Assembly (NCBI GenBank): GCA_030581615.1
Contig: JAKTTT010000049.1
Coordinates: forward strand, 1-64,000
Direction: 5' to 3'
Origin: Alloascoidea africana
Taxonomy: Eukaryota; Ascomycota; Alloascoideomycetes; Alloascoideales; Alloascoideaceae
Length of the DNA stretch: 64,000 nucleotides
A program made the position numbers and the translations under genes. Of the stretch, positions 54,315-64,000 are shown one piece after another (the stretch's first letter is position 1; the number at the start of each line of letters is the position of its first letter). The notes under the pieces are model-generated. The model saw nothing but the letters and a program-made list of their open reading frames with translations. It did no database searches and was not told the DNA's origin.

Positions 54315-54839
54315 CCTCTTTTATTTTCCATTTTCTTTTTTTACAAAAACACGAACCCCAAAAGTTCAAAACAATTTTCTTTTTCAAATTTCGCATCCTA
54401 AACATTTGTTCTCTATCCATTTTTATGACGTTTGCCTGATTGCTTCTTTTTTTTTATTATTCATATTTTTCCATTGCTATTCTTTTACTAGTCTCTCCTT
54501 TCACTTTGGGAATCGGTTCATTGTATTACTGTATTTTCTTTTCTTCAATTTTTTTTATGGTGTTTTTCAAAAAGTACCTTTTTGACTTTACTGAGTAGTA
54601 TAATAGTTTCTCTACTTTTTTTCCATTGCACTCATGATTTATGTCACACACCATCTACCTTTTGTTGTGAAAATATGGGTTTCACTACACACACATATAT
54701 ATATATTATATCTGATTGTACATTTCTTGCATCTGTTCGCTCTTTTCATCACACCAAACTTGCCATTCTATTCTTCATAGCATTCCTTAATACAAGCATT
54801 ACATTCCTTTACCTTATTTTGCAGTATTAGACAGTTTTA

Positions 54840-54872
54840 ATTACCCGGTTGTTCAGGCTTGAACCGGGTAAT
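54840..54872. promoter_or_regulatory. Palindromic pair of Reb1-like sites between SLT2 and DAP2
   Basis: ATTACCCGGTT (54840-54850) and AACCGGGTAAT (54862-54872) are perfect 11-bp inverted copies separated by 11 bases. Each arm contains the TTACCCG core known for Reb1, in opposite orientation. It lies 79 bases upstream of the DAP2-type ATG and about 525 bases downstream of the SLT2 stop. Roles as a promoter element or as a roadblock terminator both fit; a simple RNA hairpin is an alternative. Confidence 0.5.
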
Positions 54873-54950
54873 CTGGACGACGTTTAGAGTTCAAGTCTAG
54901 TGCCTTTCCTGGTGTTATCTACAGAAACCAACACTCGTTTGCTAGAATTA

Positions 54951-57527
54951 ATGGCTTCGTCTTTTGGAAATTCCACAGACCTTCCTAGTAAAAAGGATAA
55001 AAACAATGACTGGAAGAGCGAGAAAAGGCATATTCAATTAGATGAGGAGAGGCTGCTGAACGATGAGCCCGATACAAGTTATACTGTAGATACGATGGGC
55101 GGAGTTGGGAAAGAGCGATCTCTTTATTCCAGCATATTGAGATTCAAGTTTCTAAACCGGAGAATGTCTCCCCTGTTCTTGGCTGCTACATTTTTATCTG
55201 GGTTCATAGTGTACACCTATTTATTGTTACAGTACAATAACAAAACAGTATCGAACGATTACTTGATAAGACATCACGACTCTAAAGCAGTGCATCTTAG
55301 CGATTGGAAGGCCAGAACTTTTGTACCTCACAAGCAGTCAATTCGATGGATAACTACAAATGATTCTGTTTCTAATGACGCAGGTAGTTTTGTCACAAAT
55401 ACTGATGGCAAATACATATTGGAACGTGTGGCGGACGATTACAAACAGACGATTTTGGATAAGAGTGAGTTTGAGTACCAAGGAACCAGGCACTCAATCC
55501 TTGACCTCATAGTGAATGCCCAAGTCACTAAGGCAATTTTATTGACGGACAGAGTGAAAGGTTGGAGACATTCGTCTTTTGCAATCTATTGGGTTTATGA
55601 CATTGCTTCTGGAAGTGTCTCCCCCGTCTATTCGGACCATGCAGAAAAGCCACTGGCCCTTGCACAATGGTCGCCACAAGGCGATAACATTGCATTTGTC
55701 CATGAAAACAACCTCTACCTTCGACGTGTTGATGGAAATGACGATGGCAAAGTCATACAAGTGACCTCTGATGGGGGAGAGGGGATATTCTATGGCAAGC
55801 CCGATTGGGTCTACGAAGAGGAAGTGTTTGGCGGCGATTCCACACTCTGGTGGTCTCCTAATGGAAAGTACCTCTCGTTCTTACGAACAAACGACACAAT
55901 GGTCCCTGAATTTCCAATTCCATATTTTGTTCAGAAAACCGATAATGCGTATCCCGAATTAACAAAAATCAAATATCCAAAAGCCGGCTTTGCTAATCCT
56001 GTTGTGGACGTCGGGTTTGTGGACATTGAGAAAAACGAAGCCTTTTACCTACCCCCCACTGATCCCACTAGAGAAGATGAGGATATTTTGATCACAACTG
56101 CTGTTTGGACGGGAGAAGATAAACTACTTTTGAGAATAACCAATCGAGTTAGCGATTTGTTGAAAATTGCAATTGTTGATGCAAAAGAGCGAGCTGGCGA
56201 AATTGTTCGAGTTGAAGATGTTCGAGATGTTAAAGATGGCGGGTGGTTTGAGATCACGCAAGATACGCTGTTTGTGCCTGCCGATCCCGAACGCAACAGA
56301 CCGTATGACGGGTATATCGATACTATTGTCGACAATGGATACAACCATTTGGCATATTTTAGTCCTCTTAACAGCACTACGGGAATCAGACTTACTTCTG
56401 GCGACTGGGAAGTGGTAGACGCACCCTCTTCATTTGACGCGGTCACTGGCAAAGTTTATTTTCTGGCCACAGAGAAACACTCAACCGAGAGACATTTGTA
56501 CTCTATAAACTTGGATGGCACCGAGTTCAGATCTGTTACTAACACAAGTGAGGAGGCATGGTATGGCGTTTCGTTTTCCGCTGGGGGAAGATATCTCCTT
56601 CTTAGCTACGATGGTCCTTCCATCCCATGGCAAAAACTGATTGATTTACACAGGGAAACCGTGGAGGAGGCTAAATTCATTGAGACCAACACCGAACTGA
56701 GGAACCGCTTGGAACAGTTTAATCTACCAACAAACACGTATTCCCAGGTGAAGGTTGGCGTTGATTCGGACACGGGTCTCGATATATTGGCAAATTATGT
56801 TGAAACGAAGCCCAAGTCATTTGATGAATCACGTAAATATCCGGTGTTGTTTTTTGTTTATGGGGGCCCTAATAGTCAACTGGTAACAAAAACTTTTGCA
56901 GTAGCCTTTTCCCAGGTTGTTGCTTCTAGCCTGAATGCTATTGTCGTTACCGTTGATGGAAGAGGCACTGGGTTTAGGGGCCGAAAGTATAGAGCTGTTG
57001 TTCGAGATAATCTCGGATTCTACGAGCCACGCGACCAAATAACGGCAGCAAAGACCTGGGCTTCCAAACCATACGTCGATAAATCCCGAATTGCTATCTG
57101 GGGCTGGAGTTATGGCGGATACATGACTTTGAAGACTCTCGAAACTGATGGAGGCGAGACATTTAGCTATGGAATGTCAGTGGCACCAGTCACAGACTGG
57201 AGATACTACGACTCCATTTATACTGAGCGCTACATGCACACACCGCAAACTAACGAGCAAGGCTACTCGAGATCAGCAATCCGCAATGTGACTTCGCTCG
57301 CTGGGGCCAAGAGATTCCTAGTAATGCATGGAACCGGAGACGACAATGTACATTTTCAACACACTCTTACGCTTTTGGATAAGTTCGATCTTGAGAAGGT
57401 TAAGAATTATGACATTCACGTCTTCCCCGATTCCGATCACAGCATTTCCTATCACAACGCAAACGAGATTGTTTACAGCAAGCTGTTAAATTGGCTGAAA
57501 GCAGCATTTGATGGTGAATACTTGTAG
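54951..57527 (+). CDS. Type II membrane dipeptidyl aminopeptidase, DAP2/STE13 type (858 aa)
   Basis: A serine peptidase (S9B, DPP4 relatives) that removes X-Ala/X-Pro dipeptides; yeast has Ste13 in the Golgi and Dap2 in the vacuole. A cytosolic tail of about 70 residues is followed by a membrane anchor at about 71-95, then a beta-propeller and an alpha/beta-hydrolase domain. The catalytic triad is visible: Ser720 in GWSYGG, Asp797 in HGTGDDNVHF and His830 in DSDHSIS. The propeller keeps DWVYEEEVF, the Glu pair that holds the substrate N-terminus. The ATG at 54951 is the first in frame. The cytosolic tail would decide Golgi or vacuole; no clear FxFxD Golgi-retention motif is evident. Confidence 0.93.
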   Translation: MASSFGNSTDLPSKKDKNNDWKSEKRHIQLDEERLLNDEPDTSYTVDTMGGVGKERSLYSSILRFKFLNRRMSPLFLAATFLSGFIVYTYLLLQYNNKTVSNDYLIRHHDSKAVHLSDWKARTFVPHKQSIRWITTNDSVSNDAGSFVTNTDGKYILERVADDYKQTILDKSEFEYQGTRHSILDLIVNAQVTKAILLTDRVKGWRHSSFAIYWVYDIASGSVSPVYSDHAEKPLALAQWSPQGDNIAFVHENNLYLRRVDGNDDGKVIQVTSDGGEGIFYGKPDWVYEEEVFGGDSTLWWSPNGKYLSFLRTNDTMVPEFPIPYFVQKTDNAYPELTKIKYPKAGFANPVVDVGFVDIEKNEAFYLPPTDPTREDEDILITTAVWTGEDKLLLRITNRVSDLLKIAIVDAKERAGEIVRVEDVRDVKDGGWFEITQDTLFVPADPERNRPYDGYIDTIVDNGYNHLAYFSPLNSTTGIRLTSGDWEVVDAPSSFDAVTGKVYFLATEKHSTERHLYSINLDGTEFRSVTNTSEEAWYGVSFSAGGRYLLLSYDGPSIPWQKLIDLHRETVEEAKFIETNTELRNRLEQFNLPTNTYSQVKVGVDSDTGLDILANYVETKPKSFDESRKYPVLFFVYGGPNSQLVTKTFAVAFSQVVASSLNAIVVTVDGRGTGFRGRKYRAVVRDNLGFYEPRDQITAAKTWASKPYVDKSRIAIWGWSYGGYMTLKTLETDGGETFSYGMSVAPVTDWRYYDSIYTERYMHTPQTNEQGYSRSAIRNVTSLAGAKRFLVMHGTGDDNVHFQHTLTLLDKFDLEKVKNYDIHVFPDSDHSISYHNANEIVYSKLLNWLKAAFDGEYL

Positions 57528-57758
57528 ACTTTTCATAAACAGTAAAGCCTAGTACCTAGATAGGTTTCAAAAGTAATATTCAATTCATACTCATTCATCT
57601 CGACGCTGTTCTCAGATATTTGCCCGTGCCTGGATGTGCGCATCTGGGTCTTCAACAACTCTCCCAAACGCCAGATCCACCTCTCACAGAAACCGACAGC
57701 AACTAATTATCTTTTCACCATCTTCGATATAGTTACATAAAGGACTGCACCATAGACA

Positions 57759-60700
57759 ATGTCCCCTTCAAGTGAAAAGCCGAAGGCTGTTCCTCCGTCG
57801 GCCCAACTTAAAGCGTCTGAGCCCAAGCCAAAAGGCAAAAAGAAGGATGACAAAAAGCAGGAGGAGGAGGAAGAGCTTAGCGAAGAGGATAAGAAATTGA
57901 AAGGAGAATTAGAAATGCTTGTGGAGAGATTGAAGGTAATAAACCCGATTGGCATTGATTTTATGTTCAAATTCTGGAAATGAGCAGCTCAAGCTTGTCT
58001 GTTGACATAGTACTGCTAGAGTTGCCACCCATACTAACCAAGCTTTACAGGAACCAAACACAGAACTTTATGAGCCGGCAATTACATCTTTAAAAGACAT
58101 AATTAGAACTTCAACTTCTTCTATGACTGCGGTTCCTAAACCACTAAAATTTCTGAGACCTCATTATCCAACATTGACCGAGCTTCACCAAGTTTGGACC
58201 GATGAAAGATTACAGGTATGATTGTGGACAACCATTCAATTTCTTGGCAGAATTCTAACAGTTTTCTCTCTAGTCCTTGCTTGCGGATGTTCTCTCTGTT
58301 CTTGGGATGACGTACTCCGATGAGAAGAATCACGAATCATTGAAGTATAGACTTCTTTCCACAACAGACGATATTGGAAGCTGGGGACACGAATACGTTC
58401 GCCATCTTGCTTTGGAGATTGGAGAAGAGTATGAAAACAACATTGAGAATGATGAAGTAAGAGATCAGCTAAGAGCTCTATCTCTCCAGATTGCTCCGTT
58501 TTTCCTCAAACATAACGCAGAAGCAGACGCTGTGGATCTTTTGGTAGAAGTTGAAGCGATTGAAAAGTTGACTGAGTTTGTTACTGAGAATACCTATGGA
58601 CGAGTCTGCTTGTATATGGTTAGCTGTGTTCCTCTATTGGCACCACCAGATGATGAAAAGTTTCTTCACACCGCTTATTCGATTTACCTTTCATTCGGCC
58701 AATTGACCCAGGCTCTTGCAGTGGCAATTCGAATTGACGATGAAAAACTAATTGGGGCAGTTTTTGAAGCCTCACCAGATGCACTGGTTCAGAAGCAGCT
58801 AGCATTCATCTTGGCCAGAAACCAGGTTTGGTACAAGGTTGAAGACCGAGATGTTCAGGATTGCATAGCTAACATTTCTCTCTCCACAAATTTCATGTAC
58901 TTGGCAAAAGAGCTCAACCTGATGGATCCTAAAGTTCCAGAGGATATTTATAAAAGTCATTTGGAGCATTCTAGATTGGGAACTGCCAGTAGCGGTGCCA
59001 TCGACTCCGCCAAACAAAACCTAGCCGCGAGTTTCGTGAACGCATTTGTGAACACAGGATTTGGAGTAGATAAACTGATGAGCGAAGATGAATCCAGCTC
59101 TTGGATATTCAAAACCAAAGGAAGCGGCATGCTTTCAACTACAGCAAGTCTTGGTTCTATTTTCCAATGGGATTACGGTAATGGTTTACAGCAACTAGAC
59201 AAGTACATGTATTCATCTGAAGAGGAGATCAAAGCAGGTGCTGTTCTCGGAACAGGACTAGTAAATGTTGGTGTTCATGAGGAAATGGAACCGGCTCTAC
59301 TTCTTCTTGGAGAATCCATTACAAGCTCTAGCATTCCAATAAAACGATCCGCCATTGTTGGTCTGGGAATTGCTTACGCTGGAACCAAGAATGATGATGT
59401 TGCTGAACTTCTGTTGCCCCTAGTTACTGATACTGGCATCCCGCTGGAGCTCTCCTGTCTGGCAGCTCTATCGTTAGGCCATATTTTTGTTGGTACGTGT
59501 AATGGAGACATAACCTCTACAATTCTGCAAACTCTGCTTGAGCGAGAGCCTAGTGAGCTTGCCAGCAAGTGGATTCGTTTTATTGCTTTGGGTCTAGGCT
59601 TGCTTTTCATCGGCAAATCAGAACAAGTGGAAGATGTTCTTGAGACAATAGAGGCGATTGAGCACCCGATATCTAGAGTTTTGCATATCATGGTAACAAT
59701 TTGTGCCTACGCAGGAACAGGAAATGTATTACGAATCCAGCATTTACTACATGAGTTGTCTGATAAACCGGAAACAGAGGAGGAAGAAGAAGAAGTAGAA
59801 GAAGAAGCATCAAAGAGTGGAGATAAAAAATCGGGTGCAACAGGCAATACTGACTCGGCAACAGCAGCCACCGGAGAGCAATCAACTCAGCAGACAGAGA
59901 CCGAAAATAACGATGACACAAAGGAGGATAAAGAAAACGAAGAAGAAAAAGCGGAAGCCGATAGAACTTACCAAGGACTTGCTGTTTTGGGTTTGGCAAC
60001 AATTGCCATGGGCGAAGATATTGGCATGGATATGGTTCTCCGTCATTTCTCCCATTTGATGCACTATGGCAGTGGCAATATCAAAAGAGCGGTTCCATTA
60101 GCTATGGGTCTGGTATCAACTTCGAACCCTCAAATGAAGGTATTTGACACACTATCCCGTTACACCCACGATAACGATCTCGAAGTGGCAATCAACTCTA
60201 TTTTTGCTATGGGACTTGTTGGTTCAGGTACTAATAATGCCAGATTGGCTCAACTTTTAAGGCAGCTGGCTAGCTATTATTCCCGGGATGCAGACAGCTT
60301 GTTCACTGTCAGAATTGCCCAGGGTATTCTACACCTCGGAAAGGGAACCTTGACGCTAAATCCTTATAGTATTGACAAGCAAGTTCTTTCCCGAGTAGCT
60401 CTAGGAGGGCTGTTAACGGTTCTTGTGGCTCTATTAGACCCCAAATCGTTCATTCTAGATACCAGTCATTACTTTTTGTACTTCCTAACAGTGGCTATGC
60501 GACCTAGAATGCTTTTAACACTCGACGAGAACCTGAATCCTCTCAAGGTCAATGTTAGAGTTGGACAAGCTGTTGACGTTGTTGGACAAGTGGGTAAGCC
60601 AAAGACTATCACTGGATGGGTTACACATAGCACACCTGTTCTGTTAGGATACGGCGAGAGGGCCGAGTTGGAGGATGACAAATACATAAGTCTTTCCAGC

Positions 60701-60760
60701 TCGTTGGAAGGAATTGTAATTCTGAAAAAGAATGAGGAATACATGGAAGTTGACAATTGA
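57759..60760 (+). CDS. RPN1: 26S proteasome regulatory subunit Rpn1 (942 aa, 3 exons)
   Basis: The large base scaffold of the proteasome 19S particle that receives ubiquitin-like shuttle factors. Exons are 57759-57935, 58051-58215 and 58274-60760; intron 1 has a TACTAAC branch site, intron 2 TTCTAAC. A Lys/Glu-rich start is followed by ELYEPAITSLKDIIRTSTSSMTAVPKPLKFLRPHY. The PC-repeat toroid (about 370-800) contains GLGIAYAGT, ALSLGHIFVGTCNGDI and AMGLVGSGTNNARLA. An acidic insert lies at about 615-670. The end has the GYGERAEL and EGIVILKKN blocks typical of Rpn1. Slightly shorter than the 993-residue yeast protein. Convergent with VMA16, 97 bases apart. Confidence 0.96.
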
Positions 60761-60857
60761 TTATACTGTTGTTATTAGTTACATATATATCAATTAATAT
60801 GTGTTCGTTAAAGACGAAGGATGCGAGTTGTAATGAAAAAGTAAATAGATAGACCAT

Positions 60858-61748
60858 TTACTGGAATTCCGTAGCTTTTCCTGCCATCAACAACCCCACG
60901 ATAAGCCCAAATAGACCAAGAACACTACCGAAAATTTCGATAACCAAGATCTTGACAAAGAGGGATGAATCAGCAGCATCAGAAATGGCAGCAGTTGAGC
61001 CTGTAACGCCAACGGCGACACCACAAATCAAGTTTGAGAAGCCGACTGTGGCGCCAGCCCAGAACAACGAGAATCCCGTGTAAAAGTTTTCCTTTGTGTA
61101 GAGGACATCTGACGAAGAGACGTTGGTGAGCTTTGAAGAAAAGACAATTGCCATGATCAATCCGTAGATGGCAACAACTTCGCAGAAAATAATGGAAATC
61201 AGATTCTTCGTTGTAATTCTAGGTGCTTTCACACCAGCACCAATAATACTGGTTCCAGTGATGAAGATTCCCCTAACAGAAGGCTTCAGTTAGAAACATA
61301 GCCAAAAATCCAGAGCCATATTAACTCTTTCAATCACCTGGAACCAATAAGAAGAATTGACACTTACCAAGCAGCACCAACAACACTCATACCAATACAC
61401 AGAGCAATTCCAAGGTTTGCCCACATGTACGGGGAGGTGGTGGTAAGGAATTTGCCAAAATCAAACGCCTCTCCTGAGCCGGTAAAGAGCATATCTAGAA
61501 AAAAATGTTCTGTTAGTATGAATTCGATCAATACAGAGTTCTCCAAAGCTGGAAAGACCAATATGCTGATTGTTGGACCAGATATCGTGGGAAAGAGATA
61601 GAGAGCGAGCTTCCAGCCTGCTGTTCTCTTGGCCGTTCATCTGCCTCTATTGTTGAGGTTCAGCAGTGATCAAAATCAGGTGGAAACACTTACAGCCCCC
61701 AACGGTCAGTAGCGACAGCGTGGCAAGAGAATAAGTTACCGTGGACAT
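60858..61748 (-). CDS. VMA16: V-ATPase proteolipid subunit c'' (Vma16/Ppa1, 198 aa, 3 exons)
   Basis: One of the three proteolipids of the V0 rotor that carries protons into the vacuole. Exons are 61748-61694, 61494-61368 and 61272-60858; introns are 199 and 95 bases. The spliced protein keeps [36 protein letters not shown] across the exon 2/3 junction, given here only as a landmark at about residues 40-75. Further blocks are [20 protein letters not shown], with the proton-binding Glu in [21 protein letters not shown] and [11 protein letters not shown]. It is about 15 residues shorter than the yeast protein at the N-terminus, where the first membrane segment is reduced. Five hydrophobic segments in all are likely. 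Confidence 0.95.
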
Positions 61749-61931
61749 GTTTCTATTGTGAACGGGTCTGTTCAGTGCTATCAGGACCACGAAGCATGCC
61801 TTGGGCGAGAGATTGGAGACACACCCATACACCCAAGGTTTGAAAGAAGGAGGACTATTTCAACCGCTTTTCGACAGGTTTAGTACCAACACATTATGTA
61901 TACTATATTCATAAAAGGTCTTTACAACCAT

Positions 61932-63002
61932 CTAATCCAGACTCTTTTCGGTCATAGTTGCTCCCTCATATGCTAGGTCTAAAAGTCTCCACTGGCATGT
62001 AATCTTTTCCTTGGAAAATCGACCTACTATTTCCTCCGCGATGGACTCAAAGTTTTCAGTAGCCAGAGCCAAAATGGTGGGACCAGCGCCAGACAAACAG
62101 ATGCCGAGGAGACCAGGGTGAGTTTTTGGTGTAACCGACGCGAGAATTTCAGGGAGAGCTGGAATCAGAGTCTTGCGGTATGGCTGATGGACTCTATCCT
62201 GCATTGCCGGGAATATCAGCTCTGGATCTGGAGGACATCTTGTGAGAGCAGTTGTCAATACCGCTAGCCTCTGAAGATTGAAGATCATATCCTTTGCCGT
62301 GTAGGCAGTTGGTAGAACACTTCTTGAGGTGGCTGTAGACACTTCAAAGTCCGGGATCACAACGATGGTTTTTATGCTTTTGCACCAGTCGTACTTGATA
62401 TGATGGCCAATGTCTCTCGGAGGCTCTGGAGGAACCAGACCAGTGTCAATCCCACCAGCAGGTTCGGGTAGGACTTCTGCCAACGGGATCTCTTTCCTCT
62501 CCATGTCCGCCGCGCTCAGCTCTCTCAGGTATGAACCGACAAAGCCCCCGACCATGGCGGCCGTGATGTTATCGGGGTGTCGCTCAATCATCAGGCAATA
62601 GTCCAGCATTCTCTGCTTTGAGAACCCTAGATTCCCAATGGCGTTTCCGAGGAGAACGCCCGCGACGACCGCAGCGCCCGAAGAGCCCAATCCTCTGCCC
62701 AGAGGAATCGGACTCACAACGTGAATTTTTGTCCCGACCGGGAAGGTGGTGATGCCGTTACACTTTAGCACATAGAGGGCCGTTCTCGTTATAAGATTAT
62801 GATCGGAGGCCAGGGGAACATAGTCCGCGCCTTCGCCCTCGTAAGATAGAGTACAGTTGTGTGGGTCCGTTGAGTCATTCGAGCTGTGATCAACGGTAAC
62901 ATGCAACTCCAGGAACAGTCCCAGGGCGATGCCGAGCACGTCGAAGCCCGGGCCGATATTGGCAGACGAAGCGGGAACCTTGATCACGAAAGAACGGGCC
63001 AT
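61932..63002 (-). CDS. THR1: Homoserine kinase (356 aa)
   Basis: A GHMP kinase that phosphorylates homoserine with ATP, the first committed step to threonine. The ATP-binding loop is PIPLGRGLGSSGAAVVAG (about 95-112). The N-terminal VPASSANIGPGFDVLGIAL and C-terminal GICLSGAGPTILAL are the other family motifs. The ATG at 63002 gives the expected MARSFVIKVPASSANIGPG start and a length one residue short of yeast Thr1 (357); an in-frame ATG 44 codons upstream would add an Arg/Leu-rich extension and reach into the divergent promoter. Shares a 201-base promoter with MAS2. Confidence 0.95.
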   Translation of the reverse strand: MARSFVIKVPASSANIGPGFDVLGIALGLFLELHVTVDHSSNDSTDPHNCTLSYEGEGADYVPLASDHNLITRTALYVLKCNGITTFPVGTKIHVVSPIPLGRGLGSSGAAVVAGVLLGNAIGNLGFSKQRMLDYCLMIERHPDNITAAMVGGFVGSYLRELSAADMERKEIPLAEVLPEPAGGIDTGLVPPEPPRDIGHHIKYDWCKSIKTIVVIPDFEVSTATSRSVLPTAYTAKDMIFNLQRLAVLTTALTRCPPDPELIFPAMQDRVHQPYRKTLIPALPEILASVTPKTHPGLLGICLSGAGPTILALATENFESIAEEIVGRFSKEKITCQWRLLDLAYEGATMTEKSLD

Positions 63003-63203
63003 TTTATCCTTGCCGAGAGCAGACTTGCAACGGGACCGAGGGCGATGAGACAGGAAGCTGTGAAGATGAAGAAGACTTTCGGGACAAAACCGCTTCTTCA
63101 ACGGCCGCCCGATCTGTGCACAAGTGTCGCGCACGCCGTGTGCACGACCTGAAAAATTAGAACACCAGTGGCGACCTGACAGCAGAGATCCACTATCACG
63201 ACC
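63003..63203. promoter_or_regulatory. THR1/MAS2 divergent promoter
   Basis: A 201-base region, GC-rich by eye, between the two ATGs. No exact Gcn4 site (TGACTCA) is present, although THR1 is a Gcn4 target in baker's yeast. Contains the palindrome-like GTGCACAAG/CGTGTGCAC area at 63115-63148. Confidence 0.5.
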
Positions 63204-64000
63204 ATGATCTCTGCCATCTCCTCCGGTGCAATCAGAAGAGGCTCGCGGCTAGTGAAGTCGCCGAATGCATTCAGAGCGTGCTACTCGGCGCTCGCTAGCA
63301 AGCTGGACGAGGTGAGCACCCGTAATGTCCTGTGAAGTCAGCAGAAGGAAGCGCTAACTGAAGCTATAGCATGGAGGACTGACCACTCTGGACAATGGCA
63401 TAAGGGTCGCCACAGACTCTCTGCCTGGCCACTTCTCGGCATTGGGTATCTATGTCGATGCCGGCTCGCGGTATGAAGACGACTCTATAAGGGGGTTGAG
63501 CCATATTGTAGACCGACTGGCGTTCAAGGTGAGAAGCATTATAAAACCACTTCTCTATCAAAACTCTCGAGAAATTGCTCTAACTTTTCCTGTTGCTAAA
63601 GTCCACCAAAAACTACTCAGGTGCCAATCTCTCGGAGAGACTGGACTTGCTAGGCGGAAACTACATGTGTGCCTCATCTCGGGAGTCCATCATGTATCAA
63701 GCTTCTGTGTTCAACAATGATGTTGAGGAAATGTTTTCAATCCTATCAGACGTTGTGAGATCACCAAACATCACAGAAGAAGAGGTCGAACAACAAAAAG
63801 TGACTGCAGAGTACGAAATTGAGGAAATATGGCAGAAGCCGGAACTTATTCTTCCCGAGCTTTGCCACATTGCAGGATATGAGGGAAACACTCTCGGCAA
63901 TCCTCTCCTTTGCCCTAAAGAGAACCTCCCTTACATTTCAAGAGACAGCATATTAGACTATAGAAAGAGATTTTACAGGCCAGATCGACTAGTTGTGGCT
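63204..64000 (+). CDS. MAS2: Mitochondrial processing peptidase alpha subunit, 5' part
   Basis: The non-catalytic partner of the matrix peptidase that cuts presequences. Exons are 63204-63311, 63370-63528 and 63602 onward, cut by the window end after 133 codons of exon 3; introns are 58 and 73 bases. A mitochondrial presequence ([16 protein letters not shown] and on) precedes [20 protein letters not shown]. The M16 family blocks [47 protein letters not shown] and [17 protein letters not shown] follow yeast Mas2. The HIVDRLAFK segment occupies the place where the beta subunit has its zinc-binding HxxEH, as expected for alpha. Confidence 0.95.

Noticed and set aside
63003-63134. 44-codon N-terminal extension of homoserine kinase
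   Set aside because: It would overlap the short divergent promoter, and the shorter form matches the family start exactly.

Overview
The window reads as nuclear DNA of a budding yeast (Saccharomycotina), outside the CUG-reassigned clades. The recognisable genes are yeast orthologues (DIP5, SFH5, SLT2, PIF1, RPN1, VMA16, THR1, MAS2, COX6, ELF1). Introns are short, with GTAAGT/GTATGT-type donors, CTAAC-type branch sites and AG acceptors. CTG encodes invariant leucines, for example the Leu of the SLT2 DFGLAR motif. At least nine of the protein genes are spliced and COX6 has four exons, far more than in Saccharomyces, so an early-branching, intron-rich lineage is likely. The species cannot be named from the sequence.

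Layout. Positions 1-7 kb are gene-poor and repeat-rich. They hold three copies of an unrecognised small-ORF repeat, two of them head to head around a near-perfect palindrome, plus a second fold-back hairpin and a decayed Tc1/mariner-like transposon. From 7 to 27.7 kb lie a Sec7-domain GEF, a DIP5-type permease, a KTR-family mannosyltransferase, two tandem AhpD/CMD-fold genes, SFH5, two inverted RING-H2 paralogues and EF1B-gamma. A C2H2 zinc-finger factor (28.5-30.6 kb) has about 8.4 kb of gene-free DNA upstream. That stretch is full of simple repeats, a G-quadruplex motif and two DNA-transposon relics: a second copy of the Tc1-like family and a pogo/Fot1-like element.

From 38.9 to 49.4 kb the genes are dense: GNAT, calcipressin, CIC1-like, ELF1, COX6, a large unrecognised and probably mitochondrial protein, and PIF1. 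A 3.2 kb gene-free gap follows (49.4-52.7 kb) with faint retroelement-like traces. The last block holds SLT2, a DAP2/STE13-type peptidase, RPN1, VMA16, THR1 and the 5' part of MAS2, which runs off the window.

The set is mostly housekeeping: protein synthesis and ribosome assembly, proteasome and ubiquitin, mitochondrial import and respiration, and Golgi/vacuole function. SLT2 (wall integrity), calcipressin (calcineurin) and KTR (mannosylation) share a cell-surface and stress theme, but nothing shows that they are coordinated. The features least explained by known biology are the palindromic small-ORF repeat family at the left end and an RNase P-like motif pair near 21.0 kb.
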